Positions 25,189-34,355 of a stretch of DNA of 63,335 bases are shown here, one piece after another (the first letter of the stretch is position 1; every line of letters starts with the position of its first letter). The DNA is from Balamuthia mandrillaris. Lineage: Eukaryota > Discosea > Longamoebia > Balamuthiidae. A program made the position numbers and the translations under genes. The notes beneath the pieces are model-generated. The model saw only the letters and a program-made list of their open reading frames with translations. It searched no databases and was not told the origin of the DNA. Where the stretch lies: positions 1-63,335 of the forward strand of contig JAVKOQ010000297.1 of assembly GCA_031835245.1 (NCBI GenBank), in the 5' to 3' direction.

Positions 25189-25576
25189 GTCGCTTAGCAG
25201 CCTGCTATATCGCCTGGTGGGTGGGTGGGATAATGGTTGTTGTTGTGTGTGTAGGGCAGGTATGCTGCGGCAACCGCTTTTTAGCGTGGGGGTTAGCGCT
25301 CCTGCTGCTGCTGCTTAAGGATGCTGCCTTAGGGAAAGAGGGACGCCGCTTCAGGTAGGAAGGAAAGAAGGAAGCACCTTCCAGCAGGAAAGGATGGGTG
25401 TGTGGCCAGCAGCAGGGGGGGGGGGGGGAGCAATGAATTTTTGTCGACGTGAAAGATCTCTGCTAGAGATGAGACAAAGAAAAAGACAACAGAAATGGCC
25501 TTTTTATGGTAAGATTAAGCCTCTGTTTTGATTTTTGATTGGTGGTTTGAAACTTTCAGTCACAGATCAAAGCATT
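25189..25576. other. Upstream region of SCYL2
   Basis: These 388 bp sit between the SCYL2 start and the element copy at 25577. They are GC-rich near the start codon and carry a G-tract at 25417-25428. No coding sequence was recognised; the region presumably holds the SCYL2 promoter. Confidence 0.35.
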
Positions 25577-25735
25577 GCGCCGCTTTAGGGGGGGGGGGGT
25601 TTTAAGTCATAAAAAAAATCATAGCGAGTCGTCAGATAAGCCGTGATTAGGCACGCCGGGGGTGGTGGGTTATTTTTCCAGCATACTAATTTTGCTTTAT
25701 TTTCGTTGTCCCATTGATCGGCTTGATCTTGGCGC
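25577..25735 (-). mobile_element. Non-autonomous (nuclease-less) copy of the Fanzor element ends
   Basis: Read on the minus strand, this 159-bp unit starts GGCGCCAAGATCAAGCCGAT and matches 34185-34330 almost base for base. The first roughly 50 bp are identical, a spacer of about 26 bp is missing, and then a second conserved block follows (GGCGTGCCTAATCACGGCTT and the ACGACTCGCTAT end). It then leaves the Fanzor copy and ends with a C-tract and CTAAAGCGGCGC. The nuclease gene is absent. It is either an internally deleted derivative or a MITE-like relative mobilised in trans. It lies just beyond the 3' end of the transcription-factor-like gene. Confidence 0.75.
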
Positions 25736-28700
25736 CTGGGAGATGGCAATAAATAAAAAAGTAAAATACAATACGGCTGGGGCATTCTCTTCTCTTTTGT
25801 TTGAGTCTGTTGGTGGCTGGGTTGACATTGCTCACGTACCGATGAGTCGCCTGGCCACAGGGTACCGATGCTCAAAAGTGGAGCGAGCGAGACTTTCCAC
25901 ATCATCGGCATGTTTTCGAAACGCGCCAGCTGACAGCACCTTCGATAGGAATGTAAGTTGAAGCACTGTCTCGAAGCCTGGAGAATAATACAGCAGCAAA
26001 GGCTGTGCTTGCAGTTCATCATAGAATGCAAGAGCCCGCTTAAGCCCGCTCTCGAATGTACCCGAGCGTATTTCCAGGTCCATGTGCATGCTCAGTACCG
26101 TTATGCGAAGGTGATGATGATAACTCGGAGGCAAGCTTGACTTTTGTTCATCTATCTCCTTTTCTAATCCTTCCAACACTTGTGAGAATCGTTTGTAGGT
26201 ATTGCTCACGGTTGCATCAAAGAAGGGATTGTCCTTGGCGTACTCTGCCACTTGTTGGTCCCATGATTTTGTTCTTGCCTTAGCGCTCCGTTTCTTTCGA
26301 CGAGGCCGTTTTGGATACCTTTTCGCTTTAATAGAACGTAAGAACGATGTTATATTTGAAGAGGTAGAAGCGGTGGAGAAATCGGATAACAGCGACGACG
26401 ACGACGACGACGACGCCGAAGAAGAAGAAGAAGAAGAAGAAGAAGAAGAAGAAGAAGAAGAAGAAGAAGAAGAAGAAGACGGCGAAGAAGAAGAACAAGA
26501 AGAACAAGAAGAAGAAGAGGAAAAAGAAGGGGAATATGATGAGGAGGGCGGTGATTGTGACAGAGGCAACTGAAAAGATAATGAGAAAGAAGATGATGGT
26601 GCATCTTGGGGGACAAAAGGGTTGGAGTGGTTGTCTTGGGGATGAAATGCGTCAAATTGAAGGTGGTTAATGGCGGCCGTATCATCAAAATTGTTGTCAA
26701 AGTCAAAACTGGACCAATATGTGGGAGGAATGCAGCTGTTGTTGGTGGCAGCATCCTCCTTATTGGCGATGGGTGTGAAGGAACAGGTTGAAGTGTACGA
26801 AAAAGAAGATAAGGAATAATCGGGGCCGCTGGGAAGTAGCAAAGGCTGGTGTTCTAATGCAAATCGAGACGAAGCAAGGAACCATTCCGGAGAGTTGCTG
26901 TCCCTGATGAGCTGCAGTCCAGAAGGAGCCATGAGGGGACCGTTGTCCAAAATATCTGCACCAGGGGAACATTCCTTTCCGGTACCCGATATATCACGAG
27001 TTTGTTCTTCTAGCTCATCGACTTGATCTTCTGCTGTGGCTGGCAATAAAACGGACGAGTTCGTTGTTCGGAGAGGGCCAGCGTTGTCCGCAGTAATGGT
27101 AGCAGATGCTGTGGGCAAACCTTCTATTGTGGTTGTTTCTGTCTCCACAACAGGGGGTTGAGTCGTCTAACGATTAAATAAGAAGGGAGAGAAAGTGAAA
27201 TGAGCAAGAGAAACTATAACAAAAAAAAAGGGGGGTAAAGAGCAGTCGACAGAAATTGCCACCAGCAAAATAGCAGAGAAGGCAAAGTGTTGTCTTTTTC
27301 CCCACCAAATTTTGCTGCGTGGCGCCGCTTTAGGGGAGGGGGGGAGGGGTAATAAAGAACAAACCTCTTCATCGTCCTCATCACCTTCTATTTCCGAATC
27401 TTCTTCATTCTCAGTGCCGGTGTCTCCTTCATCAAGGTCATCTTCATAGGAAGAGTCCACGTCCAACAGAAGGCGAGGTCTTACATCGTCATAAGGAGTG
27501 GAGAAGGACCGGACGGATTCTTTGTTTGGAGGTAGCATCAGCAAGCCCAGGCCAATGTTAAATAGAGAACGCATGATGATAGCAGAGGTGAGAACGGCTT
27601 TTGGATGTACTGGCAGCGCCCAACTGCCAGCACTTTGGTGAAATAAGGAGGTGTAGGTGCCTCCTCCCAGGCTACAACGGTTGACTTCTTGGAGGTATCT
27701 GTTACGTTTCCGTTGGCTGCTGGTGAAGTTGCTCAGCCGACGAATGGCAGCCACATAGGTCACTGTGTTGAGCTTTCCGAGACATCTGCACATCTCAGCA
27801 GCGAGAGAGGCGTAGTAGGTGGCCCGCTCCCCATCTGCCTCTAACAAGCTGTAATAGCTCATAAGGTTCAATGCCTCAGCCACATTGTAGTGAAACACAT
27901 CGTACAGACACTCCAGATTGCAACGCGCTCGACGGAAGAGCTGTGAAGCTACATTAGCTTTTCCGTTGCCCAACACCTTTGCTCCTTTGTGTGTTGTCAA
28001 GAATGTCAGTGCCAACCCTTCCGGCTTCACATATATAACAGGACATTACGACGAAGGAAAAAAAATACTCACCAAGAGCAATAACGATGTTAAAGCACAA
28101 GCCCAACACAGAATCCTGAGAAGATGCCTCTTTATACAGTAGCTCGACGTTCTCCTCTGTGATCACAGCTGGGTGAACTGGGAGGAACACCCATAGATGC
28201 TGCCGGTAACTGCGTATAAACTGCGTAATAGAATGGAGCAGCGCTAGGTTTTCCTCTGTTGTCGATATTGTTATTGTGGTTGACGCAGTCGCTGCTCTGT
28301 TACCTTCCTCCTCTCTTGCTTCTTGCTCGGTTAACTTGTAATTGCGAAGGTGCTCATGATCTATTAAACAGGAAGCTGCTTCGTTTATTGCTAGTTGTGG
28401 TTGTGGGTAGGTGCGTTGTTGTATTTGTGGATAATGGTGGTGTGGATCAAAATCAAATGGGTGATGCTGCCGTTGCCTGAGACGCGCTTCTGTTTCGGAA
28501 AAGCAGCACAAATATGTACCGGAGCGTATAAGTGATGGTTACTATAGTAAGAGAAGAAAGAAAGAAAGAGAAAGAGAAAAGAGTAAGGGAGAAAAGGGAG
28601 AAAGAGAAAGGGATAGCTTCACTGTCAGGAGGAAAACCAAACCAGAGGGACGAGTGGGATATTGTTGTTGCCAGTACCTTTGCTCCCACTCCTTTCGCTT

Positions 28701-29036
28701 CGCGGAGATGGCCCGATAGCTTAACTCGAGGGTGTACAGCTGCTGTTCCAACTGGCGCTTTCTCTTTTCCTTGGACTTGCCTTGGCTGAGGTCCGACACG
28801 CCACTCTTCAGCCTTGGAAAGAAGAACGTCATGTCCTGGAACAGCTCCTCGCTGTCCGGTTTATCCGGGTCATTATAACCATCCTCTTCTTCCTCCTCTT
28901 CTTCCTTATCTTGTTGGTAGTGATGGTGAAGTGTTGCGGGCGGCGGTTTCGCCATTGTGCCTGCTGGAGTTGCTGTTGGTAACTGTATTGACGGTTGAGT
29001 GGGGGCTAGCGGCTGCTGGCAGTGGCCGTTGTTCAT
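25686..29036 (-). CDS. Putative transcription-factor-like regulator (amoebal family), last exon possibly element-derived
   Basis: Minus-strand exons start at the ATG at 29036 (MNNGHCQQPLAPTQ). They carry a basic/coiled segment (KSKEKRKRQLEQQLYTLEL) and a domain with FIRSYRQHLWVFLPVHPAVI, LGLCFNIVIALG, GNGKANVASQLFRRAR, YDVFHYNVAEALNLMSYYSL and YYASLAAEMCRCLG. Acidic and poly-Ser tracts follow (26400-26520 encodes the Ser run), then a conserved end with FYDELQAQP, VLQLTFLSKV and VARRLIG. The middle and end resemble the 'activation-domain' region of amoebal/fungal-type transcription factors; that is inference, and no clear DNA-binding domain is visible. The exon ending at 25841 has a strong donor (GTACGTGAG). 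Splicing to an acceptor at 25736 would add about 16 element-encoded residues, ending at a stop at 25686. Without that splice the protein ends at 25832. Confidence 0.5.
27320..27345 (-). repeat. Isolated Fanzor-element end fragment in intron
   Basis: On the minus strand a C-rich tract runs into CCCTAAAGCGGCGCC, the same end signature as at 25577-25592 and close to 34176-34190. It lies inside an intron of the transcription-factor-like gene. It is a short fragment only; nothing else of the element was seen beside it. Confidence 0.55.
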
Positions 29037-29072
29037 GGAACATAGGGAAGAGGGACCAGCTACCCGCCACAC

Positions 29073-30043
29073 GGCTGGAGCCGCTTTGGCTGGCGGTGAC
29101 CACTATAGTGCTGCCACCCGTTGGGTCCTCTCCTTCTCCATGCTTTTGTTCGCCGGAAGCCGGCCATCGATGAGGGTGCATCTACAAAGCGTTACTCCCT
29201 TCAAGGACGAACGTCGTTCCAGAGAGCAGGCGGCTGCTGCCAAACGGGGGCCGCCTGCAGGGCGTCGACCAGGGCAACCCCTGCCCGCACCCCACCCCTC
29301 TCCCCTGTGTGTTGTTCAGTGAGTTCAGCTGTTTGGCGGCGGAGGTTGTGGAGACGGTAAGAGAAGTAGCGACCTTTTGTTGTTGTCGGTGTTGTCTTGT
29401 ATGGCGTTGCTGTAGGTGGTTGTGAGGGGAATAACAGAGAAATTGTTTCTCACAAATATGAGGGATGGAAGAGGCTCGTCGCCTTTCGTGTCTCGTTGCA
29501 GGTGTTAGGGATGTTGGCTTTCCTAACTCTATCGGAAGTGAGTACCGAAAGCAAAAAAGGAACTCCGCTGTTGCCGATCTGTTGAGGAATGAGCAGCCAA
29601 GTGGAGGTGGCTGCCTGCGTTGGGCTTGCCGTGTTTGTCGGAGCAGTTTCTGCGATGGTCTGGCTGTTGTAGGGATAGTAGCGGGGGTGAGTTCCTTCTT
29701 GCGGAAGGCCAGGCCAGTACCACCAGAACGAAGAACGAAGAAGAGAAAAGATGAGCAAATCCCTTTTTGAGCAACCGTTACTTTTTATGCGCGTAGCTGT
29801 CCAGGATAGGAAGGCAATTGGTAAATGCACAACTGCTGTTGCATGATCCGATTTTCGCTTTTTGTGCAGGGATGAATCTCCCGTTACGCACCTTGCCGTG
29901 TGCCGACCACAGCTGTGAGGGAACGGCGGGACAACCGAGAGAAAGTAGGGATTCATTACCCACGTCATGGTTTGCTTTGTTCCATAGTCCTGCACTCCCC
30001 AACAAACAAAAAAAATAAAAAAAAATACAAGAAAAATATAACC
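29073..30043. other. Gene-poor interval with one doubtful minus-strand reading frame
   Basis: About 970 bp between the transcription-factor-like gene and DENND10. An uninterrupted minus-strand frame of about 180 codons (29995-29450) has no ATG at its head, no recognisable domain and no compositional support. I do not call it a gene. The rest probably holds the promoter and 5' leader of the downstream minus-strand gene. The far end is A-rich (30003-30048). Confidence 0.3.
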
Positions 30044-30091
30044 AAACTAATAACTAAGGCGGCGCGAAGATCAAGCCGATCAAACTAATAA
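30044..30091 (+). repeat. 28-bp fused element ends flanked by a 10-bp direct repeat
   Basis: AAACTAATAA occurs at 30044-30053 and again at 30082-30091. Exactly between them are 28 bp consisting of CTAAGGCGGCGC followed by GAAGATCAAGCCGATC, the Fanzor-element end signature. It looks like an insertion or excision footprint with a target-site duplication. It lies about 57 bp beyond the DENND10 stop codon. Confidence 0.65.
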
Positions 30092-30147
30092 ACCGGAACT
30101 AATTCTTTTGGTGGGTTCTTATTCGGCTAAGACGACGCACATGTGGC

Positions 30148-31833
30148 CTACTGTGCGGCTGCCGTGTTTTTGGTGAGGTTTTCAGCGCCCGCCACTGCAT
30201 AGAGAAACGCAGACATGGGGCTGTTGGGCAGGCTTTCCAATGTTATATAGCTACTGCCATCCTCGTCTTCCACTTTCAGTTGTGCCAGTTTACTCAGTAA
30301 GTCGCGTGTGCGCATCCCCAATTCCTATTGTCCCAACGAAAATGGTTGGTTGTCCCCTTATACTTAACACACTTTGAGACCACCAACCTTGATGACAGTT
30401 TGGTTGTTGACGTCGGGATCCTCGGCAGCTTTTACAAGGTACATCGCTACTTCTTTATGTAGTGATCCCACTTTGAAATCGCTTGCAGCGTGGTCAGCAT
30501 AGGTTACTGTTCGCGCGTTTGCTGGAGTAAAGCCACGCTTTTGGTAAGTTCACAACACAATAGGAGATTTGCAGGAGCGGCGAAAGGCAAGGAGAAAACG
30601 GTACCATCCACCAACAAATCGAAGTAGCTTTGTTTGAGCTTTATGGAGGGATCAGTAAATCCAGCAATGTACACTCCCGACGCTCGTAGTTCCTCCATTT
30701 GCTGTTCTGAGTCGAGGTTGACAAATGGCCTGATTATATTCCAGTCACGTCTGTGCCACACAAACAACGGTAGTGCTCTGTAATGACAGTGGTAGCAGAG
30801 ACGATTAGGAACAATGGCATGCAACAAATAAGACAAGGCATATCAAAACAAAAAACAAAACCAAAATCAGCACATCACCGAATAATCTTCAACAGCAGGT
30901 CTGCATGTTCAGAATAGACTACAATCCGTTTTTTCATAAGCAGCGCGCTCCATATTAGTACGCTCTCTGGTCCAAACAAGTTTATAATGTCTATAGACAT
31001 TTGTTCGTTTGTTCGTGTCAGTCTGAGGAATATGAAGGAGGTAGTGATAACAACGAAGAAGAAGAAGAAGAAGAAGAAGAAGAAGAAGAAGAAGAACAAG
31101 AAGAACTACACGGAGAACAACAAACAACAATTGTTAAAAAAACGCAAGGAGAGTATGCCTTTAATGGGAGTGACGAGGAAGGCCTTGCGGGCGTCGTACT
31201 CAGCGCTAGTAAATATACCATAATCACCAAGTTTTGCTCTGCCTCTAGCAAATACGCTCAAGTACCTGTTGTCATTAGCGGCCCAATATTGCGCGCGTGT
31301 ATTGTTACGAGAAGAATTTTAACGGTAACAGTGTAGCTACACTGCCATAAAAGAGTAACGTACGCCTCCAGCAGTTTGATAGGAGAGCCTTCCTGAGCAT
31401 AGACCTTGGCCATCAGCTTGGAGAGCGCCTCGTACTTTTCGGGGTTGTAGTCCTTGCTAAGAAGCACTAGCGCAAAAGCGGAAAGGCCAGAAAGAGAAGG
31501 GGCGAGGGAGGTAGCTGCTCCCTCCTCGGAAAGCAATGGAAGGACATAGCTGTGCAACCACGTGCTCTTGTACTTGCTCCAGAGGAAAGAGGCAGCCGAG
31601 AGCTCTGCGTTACGAAGCTGGGACCGTTCCAGTATCACCGACTGAAGTTCTGGCTCCTCTATTGTTCCTCTAAGAGGGTAGGCCCTACGCATGTAGAATA
31701 TATTGGCTTACCGTGCACCAGCAGGGAGAGAGAGAACGGGATAAACGTACCAAGCAAAAAGCAGGTCCTGGTTTTTGTCCTTCTCCAGCACGGCCACACC
31801 AGCCAGCGAAAATAGAGCGTCAGCGTCGTCCAT
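30148..31833 (-). CDS. DENND10: DENN-domain protein DENND10 (FAM45)
   Basis: The start at 31833 reads MDDADALFSLAGVAVLEKDK, then LSKDYNPEKYEALSKLMAKV, GSPIKLLEAYVTLL, DIINLFGPESVLIWSALLMK, KRIVVYSEHADLLLKIIR, FVWHRRDWNIIRPFVNL, ASGVYIAGFTDPS and VGSLHKEVAMYLVKAAEDPD. It ends SAFLYAVAGAENL. The order and motifs match human DENND10 (NPEKYAAF, GSPVKMMESYIAVL, LMLKKRIVVYH, VWHRQDWTIL, GYVAGFVD). DENND10 is a minimal DENN protein reported to act on Rab27 and late-endosome positioning. The protein is about 340 residues, the family's usual length. One intron contains a sense (CTT)n tract (plus-strand GAA run at 31058-31102). Stop at 30148-30150. Confidence 0.9.
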
Positions 31834-32243
31834 GGACGGCCCGAAAGAAGAAAACAGCAGGCCAGGTGGTGAGGGAAAGCAGAGCACGGAAGGAACGGGA
31901 TATGTCTTGGCTGCCCCTCCTACTACTTCTGCTGCTGCTTCTTCCCCCCTCTTCTACTTTCTGCGCAACCCGCTGCTGCTAACGGGAAACTATTAGGTTG
32001 ACATATGTCCCCCCTAAAAAGGGAAGAAAGGACAAAGAAGAGAGAGGAGAGGAGAGAGGACAAAGAAGAGAGAGGAGAGGAGAGAGGACAAAGAAGAGAG
32101 AGGAGAGGAGAGAGGACAAAGAAGAAACGTGTCACGCGCACACGCGGTGGTGGTGGTAACGGGAGTGGTAAGAAATTTTAGCGGCGCAACCCGCCATCTC
32201 ACCATTTGCTCACAAAGCATACGGATGGTTCCCCTCGTTGACA
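31834..32243. other. Divergent promoter region DENND10 / MFS with minisatellite
   Basis: These 410 bp lie between divergent starts. At about 32031-32125 a purine-rich unit of about 27 bp (GACAAAGAAGAGAGAGGAGA plus a GAGAG tail) is repeated three to four times nearly perfectly. No coding sequence was found. Confidence 0.7.
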
Positions 32244-34125
32244 ATGAGAAAAGAGGCTTGCTTACCGGAAGGAGTAGGAGGAGGAGAACAAGAGCATGCG
32301 GCTAGTCGCACAGGGGCCAGAAGACCGGACGTCTTTCAGGTCACACGCACCTACTACTGGGTGTTGTCGCTTTACAGCCTCGCCATGTCCGTCACTCTCG
32401 GCGTCAAGACCCTGTTTTTGCAGTCTGCAGGCGTATCCTTATTTGGCGTGTTCTTGGAAGGCTCTGCCTTTACTTGGGGCATGGCTCTCTTCGAAATACC
32501 GACTGGTCTCTCGTCTCTCGTCTCTCGTCTCTCGTCTCTCTTTCTCATATGTTACTTGGCGGTGGTCTCACTCTCAAGTATTGCAGGGGTGGTAACAGAC
32601 ACATTAGGGCGGCGAACTTCGGTGTTGTGGAGCCTAGCGATAAGAGCCTCCGGTACCGTCGGTTTTTTGTTGGTGTGGGCTGTGGCACGACAGCCGGAGA
32701 GCCTGGTTGTGCTGTTATCCTTCTGCGCCTTCACATTGTGGATGGGTTTTGGCTACACCCTCTATTCTGGCTCGTTGGAGGCGTGGCTTGTGGACGCTTT
32801 GCACCATGTTGCTTCTTCGGAGGAGAGCAAGCAAGAAGAGGAGAAGGGGCAGGTTTATGGACAGGCTCAAGGGAGACTAGAACAACAGAAGGAGGAGCTT
32901 CGACACGTTGATATGTTTTGCTTGGATAAGGTTCTTCTGATTCGCTTTCTTGGTCATTCACTTTGGTGACGACTGTTAACTCAATGCACTTTATTGGTGG
33001 ACACGAGCAGACATTCGCAAGAGGCGCAACCATCAGCGGAGTGCTGAACTTTGGTGGGACATTAGCTGGGGGCCTGCTAGCTCAGACCAGTCTGGCGCTA
33101 CCCTTCCTTCTCCGTACAATATTGCTGATGGCGGTATTCCTGTTAGCACTGTTCCACCTGCGAGAGGTGGGCTATAAGCCTCGCCCTTTTCTTCTGCGGT
33201 AGGCTCCTTTCTCTGTCTATTTCTTTCAACTCGTTTCTATGATGATGGTCAGAAGAAGCAGATGGAACTGATGGATGTGACCATGATGATGCAACAGGCA
33301 ATATCCAACTGAAGTCAAAGCGATACTGGCGCAGAGCCTTCTTTATGGTTGGCGGATCCGGTCCGTGCGGTTGCTGATGGTGGCATCTCTCCTGCAATCA
33401 GTACTGATGACATGGGGCTACTACGCCTGGCAGACCTATTTTCTGGACTTGTTGGGCGATGACCACGCCGTTTGGACCATTGGTATGTCTATGCCAACCA
33501 ACCAACCAACCAACCAACCAACCAACCAATTGAATCATTAACGTCATGAGAAATGCATAATGCATAGGCGTGATAACGTCATTGATACCGCTCTCCCGGA
33601 CCGTGGGTAGTGCTGCGGCTGAGTTTGTCATTACCTTTAGAGTATTTAAGAGCAGAACGGGTGTACTTCTGGTTGGGTCTTTGTTGCAGGCCTTCATGGC
33701 CATCGGTGTTGGTGTCAGCAGTTCGTATGGTGCAGCAGGTATGTCCGCTCTTCTCCTTTCTTCAGGGAACACCCTGCATAACATAAAATTACCTTGCAGT
33801 ATTTTTCTTCTTGATGACAATGGTGTTCATGGGTATGCAAGGGCCTGTCAAGCAAGCCCTCATACACAACTGCATACCATCCGGGCAACGGGCCACAATC
33901 CTGTCCTTTCAAGCCATGTGGATAGGGGTGGGCTCCATCGTGGGCCAAACCGTGCTGGGCTACGTGTCTGAGCTCTACAGCGTGGGAATTGGCTACGTTC
34001 TAGGTGGCTTATTGTCGCTGCTGGTGTTGCCTATCCTGTGGGCGTTGCAGCACACGTTGTCCCCTTCTCAAAATCTATTCAACAAAAGCGAAAGCAGAAT
34101 AGCGCTACGGCGGCGCCAAGATTGA
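32244..34125 (+). CDS. Major facilitator superfamily transporter
   Basis: Exons join to a polytopic membrane protein with about 11-12 hydrophobic segments. The first are VLSLYSLAMSVTLGV and FGVFLEGSAFTWGMALFEIP, after which an intron with repeated CTCGTCT follows. The MFS motif-A loop VVTDTLGRR comes next, then SGTVGFLLVWAVA, VLLSFCAFTLWMGFGYTLYS, GVLNFGGTLAGGLLA, LLRTILLMAVFLLALF, SLLQAFMAIGVGVSS, VFFLLMTMVFMGMQGPVK and GLLSLLVLPILWAL. The substrate cannot be told. The start at 32244 is the first ATG in the first exon's frame. One intron holds a (CCAA)n run (33492-33528). The last codons (RRRQD and stop, 34111-34125) fall inside the GGCGGCGCCAAGAT signature of the neighbouring transposon ends, so the C-terminus looks transposon-derived. 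Confidence 0.8.
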
Positions 34126-34181
34126 ATGATCATTCATTCACGAAAATAATATTTGTTTCGTTGTCCTTAGATCTTCCCTAA
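34108..34181 (+). mobile_element. Tiny internally deleted copy of the Fanzor-element ends
   Basis: It begins GGCGGCGCCAAGAT, continues into an ACGAAAATAAT block as in the full element's left end, and then joins TTTCGTTGTCCTTAGATCTT, the right-end sequence also found at 36646-36665. Only about 74 bp of both ends remain. It abuts the left end of the full Fanzor element, giving a head-to-tail array, and it contains the MFS stop codon. Confidence 0.6.
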
Positions 34182-34184
34182 GGC

Positions 34185-34355
34185 GGCGCCAAGATCAAGC
34201 CGATCAATGGGACAACGAAAATAAAGCAAAATTATTTGTAAAGGAAAACAAAAAAGGCCAGACACAAAAAATAACCCACCTCCGGCGTGCCTAATCACGG
34301 CTTGTCTTACGACTCGCTATAAGCAACGGTGCCGGCACCAAAGCAACCTTACCGC
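34185..34355 (-). ncRNA. Candidate omegaRNA scaffold / transposon end downstream of Fanzor
   Basis: These 171 bp lie between the Fanzor stop and the element end. They contain a 12-bp perfect palindrome (GGTGCCGGCACC, 34328-34339) and two blocks conserved in the nuclease-less copy at 25577-25735 (34185-34234 and about 34283-34320). In TnpB and Fanzor systems the guide scaffold is transcribed from the region 3' of the nuclease gene, with the guide taken from the flank beyond the element. Position, orientation and conservation fit that, but I cannot show transcription or a fold. The conservation could equally reflect transposon-end function. Confidence 0.45.

Noticed and set aside
26402-26520. 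Plus-strand poly-Glu frame
   Set aside because: It is the complement of the poly-Ser tract of the minus-strand regulator gene.
29450-29995. Minus-strand frame of about 181 codons
   Set aside because: It has no ATG at its head, no domain and no splice support. It more likely lies in leader or intergenic DNA.
31055-31105. Poly-Glu/poly-Lys plus-strand frames
   Set aside because: GAA repeat within a DENND10 intron; coding continues on the minus strand on both sides.
32031-32125. CRISPR-like regular repeats
   Set aside because: The units are tandem without unique spacers; it is a minisatellite in a eukaryotic promoter.
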